DNA of 64,000 nt from Corynebacterium sp. p3-SID1145 (GTDB lineage: Bacteria > Actinomycetota > Actinomycetes > Mycobacteriales > Mycobacteriaceae): assembly GCA_025144245.1 (NCBI GenBank), contig JALXXC010000001.1, positions 1 through 64,000 of the forward strand. The letters are read 5' to 3'. How positions within the stretch are numbered: position 1 is the first letter of the stretch; every line of letters starts with the position of its first letter. Shown here piece after piece: positions 1 to 8,443 of this stretch. Under the pieces are notes generated by a model. It had not been told where the DNA came from. It made no database searches and saw only the letters and a program-made list of their open reading frames with translations. Both the position numbers and the translations under genes were made by a program.

Positions 1-431
1 ACTTCGCCATCGCCGTGGAGGAAGACCACCCCCTCGCCGGACGTGACGACGTCACGCTGTCGGAGCTCGATCAGCTCGACATGCTGCTCATGGACGACGG
101 CCACTGCCTCCGCGACCAGATCATGGACCTGTGCCGCACCGCCAACCTCGACGTGGCAGGCATGACCGACACCGTCACCCGGGCATCGTCGCTGACCACC
201 ATCATCCAGCTCGTCGCCGCCGGCTACGGCGGGACCCTCCTACCAGCCTCCGCCGTCCGCGTCGAATGCGCCCGCCCGCACGTGGCCATCGCCAACTTCA
301 GCGACACGGTGACCGCCTCCCGCAACATCGGCCTCGTCCACCGCTCCTCCTCCACCCGCGCCGACGAATTCGCCGCACTCGGGGAGGTAGTCAAGGAGGC
401 GTTCAACGCGACCGTCGACAAGCGCGCGTAA
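1..431 (+). CDS. oxyR: Hydrogen peroxide-sensing LysR-type regulator OxyR, C-terminal part (5' end outside window)
   Basis: This is the effector domain of a LysR-family regulator, read in the frame that enters the window at base 3 and stops at 429-431. The stretch GHCLRDQIMDLC has the Cys-x8-Cys spacing of the OxyR redox pair (C199/C208 in E. coli), so a peroxide-sensing role is well supported. The N-terminal winged helix is not visible. OxyR lies directly before hrpA in corynebacteria, and the same order is seen here. Confidence 0.9.
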   Translation, partial: FAIAVEEDHPLAGRDDVTLSELDQLDMLLMDDGHCLRDQIMDLCRTANLDVAGMTDTVTRASSLTTIIQLVAAGYGGTLLPASAVRVECARPHVAIANFSDTVTASRNIGLVHRSSSTRADEFAALGEVVKEAFNATVDKRA

Positions 432-492
432 CGTGCGACCGGCAGCTGCGCGATAGCTGCCACCAGGCGGCGGGTAGACTCGCGCGTTGACT

Positions 493-3400
493 ATGACGAA
501 ACCTGAACTCACCCGTGACGATCTATACCGCCGACTCGACGAGCTGCCCATCGCGAGCGTCCGGCGGTTCCAGCGGCGCCTGAAAAAGGCGCGGTCCCCG
601 CACGCGCTCAGTCAGATCAGCGCGGACATGGACACAGAAGCGGGGAAAATCGCGGACGTCGATAAGCACGTGCCCGCGATCGAGTACCCCGAAGCCCTCC
701 CCGTCTCCGCACGGCGCGACGACATCAAGGAGCTCATCCGCGACAACCAGCTCGTCATCATCGCCGGCGAAACCGGCTCCGGCAAGACCACCCAGATCCC
801 AAAAATGCTCCTCGAGCTCGGGCGTGGACGCCGCGGCCTGATCGGCCACACCCAGCCCCGGCGCATCGCCGCACGAACCGTCGCCGAGCGCATCGCCAAC
901 GAACTCGGCCAAAACATCGGCGAGACCGTCGGCTACGCCATCCGTTTCGACGACCGCGTCTCCTCCACCACCGCCGTCAAACTCATGACCGACGGCATCC
1001 TGCTCGCCGAAATGCAGCGCGACCGTTACCTCAATGCCTACGACACGATCATCATCGACGAGGCGCACGAACGCTCCCTGAACATCGACTTCCTGCTCGG
1101 CTACCTCAAACGGCTTCTGCCCGCGCGGCCCGACCTGAAGGTGATCATCACCTCCGCCACCATCGACCCCGAGCGCTTCGCCGACCACTTCTCCTCCCCC
1201 AACGGAAAACCCGCGCCCATCATCGAGGTCTCCGGCCGCACCTACCCCGTCGAGATCCGCTACCGCCCGCTGGAGACACAGATCGCGGGGAAGAACGGTG
1301 AAACGAAGGTCGTCGACATCGACATGCTCGACGGGCTTATCGATGCCCTCAAGGAACTCATGCGCGAAGGCGACGGCGACATCCTGTGCTTCTTCGCCTC
1401 CGAACGCGACATCCGCGACGCCATGGAAGTCATCGAGAAACAGCACTGGCGCGGTATTGAAGTCACACCCCTGTTCGGTCGGCTCTCCAACGCCGAACAG
1501 CACCGTGTGTTCTCGCCGCACTCCGGGCGCCGCATCGTGCTGGCCACTAATATCGCTGAGACCTCCCTGACCGTGCCAGGAATCCACTACGTGGTGGACA
1601 CCGGCCTCGCCCGCATTTCCCGGTATTCAACCCGCACGAAAGTGCAGCGCCTGCCCATCGAGGAGATCTCCCAGGCCAGCGCCAACCAGCGCTCCGGCCG
1701 TTCGGGCCGCACCGCCGACGGCATCGCCATCCGCCTCTACTCCGAAGACAACTTCAACGCCCGCCCCGAATTCACCGACCCGGAAATCCTGCGCACCAAT
1801 CTCGCCAGCGTCATCCTGCAGATGATCAACCTGCGCCTGGGCGATGTCGCCGACTTCCCCTTCGTGCAGCCGCCCGATGCGAAGGCCGTGCGCGACGGCC
1901 TCTTGCTCCTCCACGAACTCGGCGCCATCACCGACAAAGAGGACCACGGCGCGCCCGTGCTCACCCCAGTCGGCCGCGACATCGCCCGCATTCCCGTCGA
2001 TCCGCGCATGGCGCGCATGCTCGTCGAGGCCGACCGCCTCGGAGTGCTCGCCGATGTCACCGTCATCGTCGCCGCCATGACCATCCAGGACGTCCGCGAA
2101 CGCCCCCTGGAATTCCAGGCGCAAGCCGACCAAGCGCACGCCCGGTTCAAGGACAAGACCTCCGACTTTCTCGCCTCGCTCAACCTCTGGGACTACATCA
2201 AGGACTCCCGCGACGAACTGTCCGGCAACGCCTTCCGCAAGCGCATGAAGAAAGAATTCCTGCACTACATGCGCATCCGGGAGTGGTTCGACCTCGTCCG
2301 CCAGCTCCGCGACGCTGAAAAGCAACTCGGCTGGACCAACCTGCGTCATGCCGACGCTGGCGAACGCGATCCGAACGCGATCCACCAGTCCCTGCTCACG
2401 GGTCTGCTATCCAATATCGGCGCCCGCGACGGCAACTCCAAAGAGTTCAAGGGTGCCCGCGGCACGCGCTTCATGATCTTCCCCGGCTCCTCCCTGGCGA
2501 AGAAGCCGCCTGAATTCGTCATGGCCGCCGAACTCGTCGAAACGTCCCGACTGTGGGCCCGCGATGCCGCCGCGATCGACCCTTCCTGGGTGGAAAAGCT
2601 CGCCCGCGACCTGCTCAAGCACACCTATTCCGAACCCGTGTGGTCGCAAAAGCGCGCCGCGCCGATGGTCCACCAGAAGTCGATGCTCTACGGCGTCACC
2701 GTCGTCGCCGACCGGCTGGTGCCCTACCACCGCGTCGACATGGAAGCCGCCCGCGACTTGTTCATCCGACACGCGCTCATCGACGGCGAATGGAACGCCC
2801 ACCACGCCTTCCTGAAGCACAACGCCGAACTCCTCGAGGAAGCCGCCGCCGTCGAGGAGAAAGTCCGCCGCCGCGGCATCGTTGTCGACGAGGACACCTT
2901 GTTCGAGTTCTACGACGAGCGCATCCCCGCCGACATCGGCACCGGCCGCCACTTCGACGCGTGGTGGAAGAAGAAGCGCCAGAAGGACGCGTCTTTCCTC
3001 GACTTCGACCCGGAGGCACTGCTTAGCGACGCCTCCCCCGACTCCTCCGAAGCCGCCTTCCCCGACAAGTGGCGCCAAGGTTCCATCAACTACGACCTGC
3101 AGTACAAATTCGAACCGGGAGACCCCTTCGACGGTGTTACCGTCCTCGTTCCCGTGCCCTTGCTGGCCGGACTGGAGAACACCGACTTCGACTGGCTCGT
3201 GCCCGGCGTGCGCGAAGAACTCGTCACCGAGCTCATCCGCTCCCTGCCCAAGGCACTGCGCAAGACTGTTGTTCCAGCACCGGAATTCGCCGAACGCGCC
3301 ATGGGCAAGCTGCTGCCTTTCGAAGCCCCCATCACCGAGCAACTCGCCGAAGTCCTCCGCTCCTTGGGCGGCCACGGCATCAACGCGACCGACTTCCGAT

Positions 3401-4407
3401 CCGAGTCCCTGCCTGCTCACCTGACTATGACGTTCGCCGCTGTCGACAGGCGCGGCAAGATCATCGACCACGACAAGAACCTCGCCGCACTGAAGAAGCG
3501 CCAGGCCGGCCACATCACCTCGTCCGTGGCCAAAGCCACCAAGAAAGCCGAATCCGGCTCCGTGGCCGAGTGGACCGACGACACTCTCGGCGCCGTGCCC
3601 GAGACAGTCACCACCGAGATCGAAGGCAACCACGTCGATGCCTACCCCGCACTCGAGGCCACCGCCGACGGTGTCCGCGTGAAGGTCTTCCCCACCAAAG
3701 CCGCCGCCGACGCCTCCATGATGACGGCCACCTTGGCCATGCTCATGCGCCACATTCCCGTGAACGTCGCACAGATGACGAAGGGGCTGCCGTTGCGGCA
3801 GCGGGTGGCCGTCGATAAGTATCCCCACGGTGGCGCGGCGGGACTCGTCGAAGATGCGCGCGTGGCTGCGATCCGCGACCTCATGATGTCCAACGGAGGC
3901 CCGGTCCGCACGCCTGAAGAATTCAAGAAGCTTCTCGACGCCGTCAAACCCCAGGTTCCCGGGCTCGTCCGGCGTTCCGTCGTCGGTATTTCCGGCGGTG
4001 TCGTCGAGTACATCAACATCGCCGCCGAACTGGAGAACTGGTCGGGCCCCGCCATCGACGACATCCGTCAGCAAATGGCGTTCCTTCTGCCCAAGAACGC
4101 CATCACAGTCCACGGCATGGAGAATCTCCAGCACCTCCCGCGGTACATGTCCGCCATCCAGGTGCGCCTCGAGGACATGAATCTCGACCCCGACCGCGAC
4201 GCCGACCGTCAGTCCGTCGTCGACGAGGTGAAGAGCACGCTCGACGCCAAGCTGAAGCGCCTGCCTGCCCAACGCGCGAAATCACGGGCGGTCAAAGACA
4301 TCCTCTGGCGTATTCAGGAGCTTCGTGTGAGTCTGTTCGCGCAGCGCCTGGGCACCGCTAAGCCAGTGAGCCCGCGGCGCATCGAGAAAATGATCGACAA
4401 GCTCTAA
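493..4407 (+). CDS. hrpA: ATP-dependent RNA helicase HrpA (DEAH box)
   Basis: A DEAH-box RNA helicase of about 1304 residues, the usual HrpA length. Walker A GETGSGKTT lies near residues 92-100, followed by the DEAH motif in IIIDEAHERS, the SAT motif in ITSATID, and helicase motif VI (QRSGRSGR). The long C-terminal half is the HrpA-type extension. In bacteria HrpA acts on mRNA and on stalled ribosomes. The ATG at 493 is preferred; a TTG two codons upstream (487) is an alternative, and neither has a strong ribosome binding site. One GTCGATAAGC decamer lies early in the gene (658-667). Confidence 0.93.
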   Translation: MTKPELTRDDLYRRLDELPIASVRRFQRRLKKARSPHALSQISADMDTEAGKIADVDKHVPAIEYPEALPVSARRDDIKELIRDNQLVIIAGETGSGKTTQIPKMLLELGRGRRGLIGHTQPRRIAARTVAERIANELGQNIGETVGYAIRFDDRVSSTTAVKLMTDGILLAEMQRDRYLNAYDTIIIDEAHERSLNIDFLLGYLKRLLPARPDLKVIITSATIDPERFADHFSSPNGKPAPIIEVSGRTYPVEIRYRPLETQIAGKNGETKVVDIDMLDGLIDALKELMREGDGDILCFFASERDIRDAMEVIEKQHWRGIEVTPLFGRLSNAEQHRVFSPHSGRRIVLATNIAETSLTVPGIHYVVDTGLARISRYSTRTKVQRLPIEEISQASANQRSGRSGRTADGIAIRLYSEDNFNARPEFTDPEILRTNLASVILQMINLRLGDVADFPFVQPPDAKAVRDGLLLLHELGAITDKEDHGAPVLTPVGRDIARIPVDPRMARMLVEADRLGVLADVTVIVAAMTIQDVRERPLEFQAQADQAHARFKDKTSDFLASLNLWDYIKDSRDELSGNAFRKRMKKEFLHYMRIREWFDLVRQLRDAEKQLGWTNLRHADAGERDPNAIHQSLLTGLLSNIGARDGNSKEFKGARGTRFMIFPGSSLAKKPPEFVMAAELVETSRLWARDAAAIDPSWVEKLARDLLKHTYSEPVWSQKRAAPMVHQKSMLYGVTVVADRLVPYHRVDMEAARDLFIRHALIDGEWNAHHAFLKHNAELLEEAAAVEEKVRRRGIVVDEDTLFEFYDERIPADIGTGRHFDAWWKKKRQKDASFLDFDPEALLSDASPDSSEAAFPDKWRQGSINYDLQYKFEPGDPFDGVTVLVPVPLLAGLENTDFDWLVPGVREELVTELIRSLPKALRKTVVPAPEFAERAMGKLLPFEAPITEQLAEVLRSLGGHGINATDFRSESLPAHLTMTFAAVDRRGKIIDHDKNLAALKKRQAGHITSSVAKATKKAESGSVAEWTDDTLGAVPETVTTEIEGNHVDAYPALEATADGVRVKVFPTKAAADASMMTATLAMLMRHIPVNVAQMTKGLPLRQRVAVDKYPHGGAAGLVEDARVAAIRDLMMSNGGPVRTPEEFKKLLDAVKPQVPGLVRRSVVGISGGVVEYINIAAELENWSGPAIDDIRQQMAFLLPKNAITVHGMENLQHLPRYMSAIQVRLEDMNLDPDRDADRQSVVDEVKSTLDAKLKRLPAQRAKSRAVKDILWRIQELRVSLFAQRLGTAKPVSPRRIEKMIDKL
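658..667 (+). repeat. GTCGATAAGC decamer in hrpA
   Basis: Exact copy of the recurrent decamer, read in frame as Val-Asp-Lys. One-mismatch relatives lie in the same gene at 1335-1344 and 3811-3820. Confidence 0.8.
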
Positions 4408-4468
4408 GACGCCGGGCGGAGCCCGCGATCACTTGCCGCACTCACTGTGCTCACTTAATGCCGTGGAC

Positions 4469-4933
4469 TTACAGCTCCTCCATGCCGCGGTCCTTGCGCC
4501 TCATGAGGCGGATTTCGGATTCGAAGTCGTCAGCGCTCTCGAAAGATTTGTACACCGACGCAAAGCGCAGATAGGCGACCTCGTCGAGCGCCCGCAGCGG
4601 CTCGAGGATGGCCAGGCCGATCTCGTTGGAAGGGATCTGTGAGCTGCCGTGACTGCGCACGATCTCCTCGACCTCTTGTGCGAGGCGCTTCAACGCATCA
4701 TCGGACACATCTCGGCCCTGGCATGCGCGGCGCACACCGACGATGAGTTTGTCGCGGTCGAAGGGTTCGCTGACCCCGTTGCGCTTCACCACGGTCAGGA
4801 CCGCTTTTTCCATGGTGGTGAAGCGTCCGCCGCACTCCGTACACTCGCGGCGGCGGCGAATGGCTGCGCCCCCGTCGACGAGACGGGAGTCGGAGACACG
4901 GGAGCTATCGTTCTGACAGAAAGGACAGTGCAC
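4469..4933 (-). CDS. nrdR: Transcriptional repressor NrdR
   Basis: A 154-residue NrdR with an N-terminal zinc ribbon formed by CPFC (C3, C6) and CTEC (C31, C34), followed by an ATP-cone domain. NrdR represses ribonucleotide reductase operons according to the bound adenine nucleotide. The start is GTG at 4933 (reads MHCPFC), the conserved NrdR N-terminus. It follows divS on the minus strand, the arrangement known from C. glutamicum. It converges with hrpA across about 60 bases. Confidence 0.96.
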   Translation of the reverse strand: MHCPFCQNDSSRVSDSRLVDGGAAIRRRRECTECGGRFTTMEKAVLTVVKRNGVSEPFDRDKLIVGVRRACQGRDVSDDALKRLAQEVEEIVRSHGSSQIPSNEIGLAILEPLRALDEVAYLRFASVYKSFESADDFESEIRLMRRKDRGMEEL

Positions 4934-5049
4934 GGATTAAGATCTTACTCCCCAGATCCGCCGCCAAGACGCACCGTCAGGACGCGTAATGCATACGCCC
5001 TCCCCCCATGGCCGGCTTAGTGCGAGCCGGGGCCACGCACGCGCTTTCT

Positions 5050-5421
5050 TTAGTGCTGGGACACGGCCGCCATCTGGGTGCCGGCGTTGTCGGAGACGAA
5101 CCCGGAGTCCCCGCCGGAGAACGCCCCGCCGAACGCCGAACCGACGATCAATGCCACGCCGAAAAGCGCGCCAAGGACAGCCGCACCGGCCGTCTCGCGC
5201 CGCGATTCGAACGAATCAGCGCCGCCACCGAACTCGACCCCGTCCGGAGTATCGCGGTGCCCATATTTTCGATTATCCGGCCCCAAGGTTCGAACGGTGG
5301 GACGGTTCCGGAGCGCGCTCGAACGCCGGTCAAGGTCCCAGACATCAGCCGGCTGCACACGAGATGCGGGTTTCATCGAGGAAGAGTCGGTGCTGCTAGA
5401 ACGTGTGATAGAGATAGTCAT
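5050..5421 (-). CDS. divS: SOS-induced cell division suppressor DivS-like membrane protein
   Basis: A 123-residue protein with a Ser/Thr-rich N-terminus, a polar middle and one C-terminal membrane segment (AAVLGALFGVALIVG). I call it DivS by position: it is divergent from lexA and upstream of nrdR, as in C. glutamicum, where DivS blocks septation after DNA damage. The ATG at 5421 has an AGAAAGGA ribosome binding site; the frame is open a further 17 codons upstream without a better start. No LysM domain is visible, unlike the mycobacterial counterpart ChiZ. A LexA box lies about 65 bases upstream. Confidence 0.75.
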   Translation of the reverse strand: MTISITRSSSTDSSSMKPASRVQPADVWDLDRRSSALRNRPTVRTLGPDNRKYGHRDTPDGVEFGGGADSFESRRETAGAAVLGALFGVALIVGSAFGGAFSGGDSGFVSDNAGTQMAAVSQH

Positions 5422-5486
5422 GAGAGTTCCTTTCTGTTGCTCGACTGCGATCCTAGGAGGCGTTTCAACCACACCCTAGAATGTGT

Positions 5487-5502
5487 TCGAGTAAGTGTTC
5501 GA
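5487..5502. promoter_or_regulatory. LexA (SOS) box in the divS-lexA divergent region
   Basis: TCGAGTAAGTGTTCGA matches the actinobacterial LexA consensus TCGAAC-N4-GTTCGA at all but two positions. It belongs to a run of three direct TGTTCGA half-sites at 5484-5490, 5496-5502 and 5512-5518. A weaker one-armed candidate (TCGAACAAATTTGCTC, 5565-5580) lies nearer lexA. The placement fits control of divS and autoregulation of lexA. Confidence 0.75.
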
Positions 5503-5698
5503 TAGCTCCTATGTTCGATTTATAGCAAGGCGGCGAAATTTTGTCTAGGCGTGCTCTAAATATTTCGAACAAATTTGCTCATTCGTGGTAAACAAGAGTC
5601 AAGGGAACCGAACGCCGGGCAGCGTCGTCCAAGTTGATGAAGGGCTTCACCCCCACCCCAACGGACGATCACCATGGAGAGAAAAGAGGACGCACCCA

Positions 5699-6373
5699 AT
5701 GCCGAAGCGAGAAGACAAGAAGCCGGACCTGAAGTCGTTGACTGAACGTCAGCGCCGCATTCTCGAGGTCATCCAGGACGCGGTCGTGCTGCGCGGCTAC
5801 CCGCCGAGCATCCGCGAGATCGGGGACGCTGCCGGCTTGCAGTCGACGTCGTCGGTGGCGTACCAGCTCAAGGAGCTCGAGAAGAAGGGCTTTTTGCGCA
5901 GGGACCCGAACAAGCCCCGCGCGGTCGATCTTCGCCACTTGCCCGAGTCCGGATCACGCAAAAACCGCAAGGCCAGCCCGACGCCAGAGGACGCGGCGGC
6001 GCCCCGCTACATCCCGTTGCTGGGCCAAATCGCCGCCGGGAACCCGATCCTCGCGGAGGAGAACGTCTCCGAGTACTTCCCTCTCCCGGAAGAGCTCGTC
6101 GGTGACGGGGACCTCTACTTGCTCCAGGTTGTCGGGGAGTCGATGCGGGACGCCGGCATCCTCGACGGGGACTGGGTCGCGGTCCGCACACAGCCCGTCG
6201 CTGAGGAGGGCCAGTTCGTCGCCGCGCTTATCGACGGTGAGGCGACCGTCAAGGAATTCCACAAAGACTCCTCCGGCGTGTGGCTCCTTCCCCATAACGA
6301 TGCGTTCGCCCCCATTAAGGGCGACGACGCGGAAATCATGGGCCTGGTCGTCTCCGTTTTCCGCAAACTCTAG
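5699..6373 (+). CDS. lexA: SOS repressor LexA
   Basis: A 224-residue LexA. The N-terminal winged helix begins [12 protein letters not shown]. The autocleavage Ala-Gly pair is A113-G114 (QIAAGNP). The Ser-Lys dyad is S148 (VVGESMR) and K185 (ATVKEF). The start is the ATG at 5699, with AGAGGA eight bases upstream; the frame is open farther upstream but has no family similarity there. RecA-stimulated self-cleavage relieves repression of SOS genes, two of which (divS and recA) are in this window. Confidence 0.97.
   Translation: MPKREDKKPDLKSLTERQRRILEVIQDAVVLRGYPPSIREIGDAAGLQSTSSVAYQLKELEKKGFLRRDPNKPRAVDLRHLPESGSRKNRKASPTPEDAAAPRYIPLLGQIAAGNPILAEENVSEYFPLPEELVGDGDLYLLQVVGESMRDAGILDGDWVAVRTQPVAEEGQFVAALIDGEATVKEFHKDSSGVWLLPHNDAFAPIKGDDAEIMGLVVSVFRKL
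6226..6235 (-). repeat. GCTTATCGAC decamer in lexA
   Basis: Exact copy of the recurrent decamer in reverse orientation, read in frame as Leu-Ile-Asp with the CTT leucine codon. Confidence 0.8.
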
Positions 6374-6504
6374 CCTCCCCTTCCGGGGGTGAAACGGGCA
6401 CAGACAGACACGCTCGGGCGTGATTTTTCAAGCCTAAAAGGAATAATGGGGCAGGTGTATGAGTGCCTCGCACGCACATGCCCGAGGCTCGGAAGGAAGT
6501 GCCC

Positions 6505-7284
6505 ATGTACGCCGAAGAACGGCGCCGTCAGATCGCGTCCCTTACCGCCGTGGAGGGACGCGTCAACGTCACCGAACTCTCCACGAAATTTGACGTCACC
6601 GCCGAAACCATTCGGCGCGACCTCGCCGTGCTCGACCGAGAGGGCATCGTGCAGCGCGTTCACGGCGGAGCTGTTTCCAGCCAGTCGTACCTGACGACGG
6701 AACTTCCCCTCGACGCCCGGTTGCGCTCCGCGACGACAGCCAAGACCGCCATCGCGAAAGCCGCGCTCCAATTCTTGCCCACCTCGGGCGGTTCCGTCTT
6801 CCTTGACTCCGGCACGACCATCAACGTACTCGCGGGCATGATCAAAGACGTTCCCGTCGCTGCGTCGCTGTCATTCGTGACCAACTCACTACCCATCGCG
6901 GTCGACCTGTCCAGTACGGGCGAAATCAATGTCCAGCTTCTCGGTGGCACAGTACGCGCCATCACGCAAGCCGTCGTCGGCGATACCGCGCTCCGAACGC
7001 TCGCGCTTTTGCGTGCCGACGTCGCCTTCATGGGCACCAACGCCCTCACCGTCGACCACGGGCTGTCCACCGCCGACGCGCAGGAAGCCGCCGTGAAATC
7101 AGCCATGGTGACCAACGCCCGGAAAGTCGTGGTGCTGTGCGACTCCTCCAAGCTCGGAAGCGACTACCTGGTGAGTTTCGCCGCCCTCGACAGCATCGAC
7201 GTCGTTGTCACGGACACCGACGCTCCCCCGTCTTTCGTCACCGAGCTCACCGAACTCGGAGTCGATGTCATCCAGGCGGACTGA
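6505..7284 (+). CDS. sugR: DeoR-family regulator of sugar PTS genes, SugR
   Basis: A 259-residue DeoR-type regulator. It has an N-terminal helix-turn-helix (VTELSTKFDVTAETIRRDL) and a C-terminal phosphosugar-sensing domain with FLDSGTT. Start ATG 6505 has GGAAGGAAG just upstream and gives the MYAEERRRQIASL N-terminus that I recall from C. glutamicum SugR. The position directly after lexA and before fructose PTS genes also matches sugR. SugR represses pts genes and responds to glycolytic sugar phosphates. No second DeoR gene (fruR) is present between sugR and fruK. Confidence 0.87.
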   Translation: MYAEERRRQIASLTAVEGRVNVTELSTKFDVTAETIRRDLAVLDREGIVQRVHGGAVSSQSYLTTELPLDARLRSATTAKTAIAKAALQFLPTSGGSVFLDSGTTINVLAGMIKDVPVAASLSFVTNSLPIAVDLSSTGEINVQLLGGTVRAITQAVVGDTALRTLALLRADVAFMGTNALTVDHGLSTADAQEAAVKSAMVTNARKVVVLCDSSKLGSDYLVSFAALDSIDVVVTDTDAPPSFVTELTELGVDVIQAD

Positions 7285-7324
7285 GCCGGCCCGGCCCTTC
7301 TGCGCCGCCGTGACACTTGTCGCA

Positions 7325-7364
7325 TGTGGTTTTTCTTGAGCTAACCACACAAAACGGGCATAAT
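7325..7364 (+). promoter_or_regulatory. Putative fruK promoter with overlapping operator
   Basis: A -35-like TTGAGC (7336-7341) and a -10-like CATAAT (7359-7364) are separated by 17 bases. A perfect 7-bp inverted repeat, TGTGGTT (7325-7331) and AACCACA (7343-7349), brackets the -35 element, so a bound dimer would occlude RNA polymerase. SugR is the obvious candidate by proximity; its binding here is inference. Confidence 0.6.
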
Positions 7365-7463
7365 CGGACATGAAGGGGCGCACATACCACCCCCGCCCCG
7401 GCATCTGTCCACCAACGCTCCAGCACCCCCACGGCCGCGCCGCGGAGCGAAAAGGATTGCCCA

Positions 7464-8429
7464 GTGATTATCACATTCACCGCTAACCCCAGTATCGACG
7501 CCACAATGTGCATCGACTCACTCGACCCAGGCGGGGTTCTCCGCGTCTCCGAGAGCTCGCGCGAACCGGGCGGGAAAGGCATCAACGTCTCCAACGCCGT
7601 GCTCAAAGCCGGCCAGGACACCCTCGCCATCGCTCCCGCCGCGGACAACGACCCCTTCACCGCGCTGGCCCGTTCCGCGGGAATTCCGCTGCGCACCGTC
7701 CCTGTGGACGGCGCAGTTCGCACGAACACCACCGTGACGGAATCATCCGGCCGCACAACTAAGCTCAACGAACCGGGCACCACGCTGACTGACGATGTCC
7801 GCCGCACGCTCGAAACAGAGCTTGTCGACGCCGCCTCCCACCCCCTCACCCGTGCCGCCGTCCTCGCCGGCTCGCTGCCCCCTGGTGCCCCGGCCGACTG
7901 GTACCCGCAACTGGTGGCAGCGCTGCGCGACGCTGCACCCGACCTGCTCATCGCAGTCGACACCTCCGACGAACCGCTCAAGGAGCTGGGAAGGAAGCTG
8001 GAGGCGACGGCGCCGGACGTCGTCAAGCCCAATGCTTTCGAGCTCGGCCAACTCGCGGGCATCGACGGCGGCGAGCTCGAGAGTCAAGCTGACGACGGCG
8101 ACTTGGACGCGGTGGTGAAAGCCGCGGCAGCGCTCGTCGATAAGGGCGTGCGCGAAGTCCTCGTCACCCTCGGCGGCGCCGGCGCATGCCTCGTCACCGC
8201 CGACGGCGCATGGCACGCCGCCACCCCGCCCGCACAGGTGCGCTCCACCGTCGGCGCAGGCGACAGCTCCCTCGCGGGCTACATTCTCGCGCGTCTCGAC
8301 GGCAAAGACTTCCCTGCAGCACTGCGCACCGCCGTCGCCTACGGCACCGCAGCCGCAGCCAGCCCGGGTACCGCAATCCCCTCCCCCGACGACATCGACT
8401 ACGACCGCACCACCGTGCGCGAACTCTAA
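7464..8429 (+). CDS. fruK: 1-phosphofructokinase FruK
   Basis: A 321-residue PfkB-family sugar kinase. It carries GGKGINVSNAVLKAG near the N-terminus and the C-terminal signature STVGAGDSSLAGY, whose catalytic Asp is near residue 267. It phosphorylates fructose 1-phosphate, the PTS product, to fructose 1,6-bisphosphate in the cytosol. The start is GTG 7464 with AAAGGA upstream (7451-7456). The gene ends 14 bases before ptsF, so co-transcription of fruK, ptsF and possibly ptsH is likely. Confidence 0.94.
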   Translation: MIITFTANPSIDATMCIDSLDPGGVLRVSESSREPGGKGINVSNAVLKAGQDTLAIAPAADNDPFTALARSAGIPLRTVPVDGAVRTNTTVTESSGRTTKLNEPGTTLTDDVRRTLETELVDAASHPLTRAAVLAGSLPPGAPADWYPQLVAALRDAAPDLLIAVDTSDEPLKELGRKLEATAPDVVKPNAFELGQLAGIDGGELESQADDGDLDAVVKAAAALVDKGVREVLVTLGGAGACLVTADGAWHAATPPAQVRSTVGAGDSSLAGYILARLDGKDFPAALRTAVAYGTAAAASPGTAIPSPDDIDYDRTTVREL

Positions 8430-8443
8430 GAAAAGGAACCACC

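Noticed and set aside
523..4272. Long minus-strand open frames opposite hrpA
   Set aside because: They are compositional shadows in a high-GC gene: low-complexity Gly/Asp/Val proteins, no family similarity, and fully covered by the clear HrpA frame.
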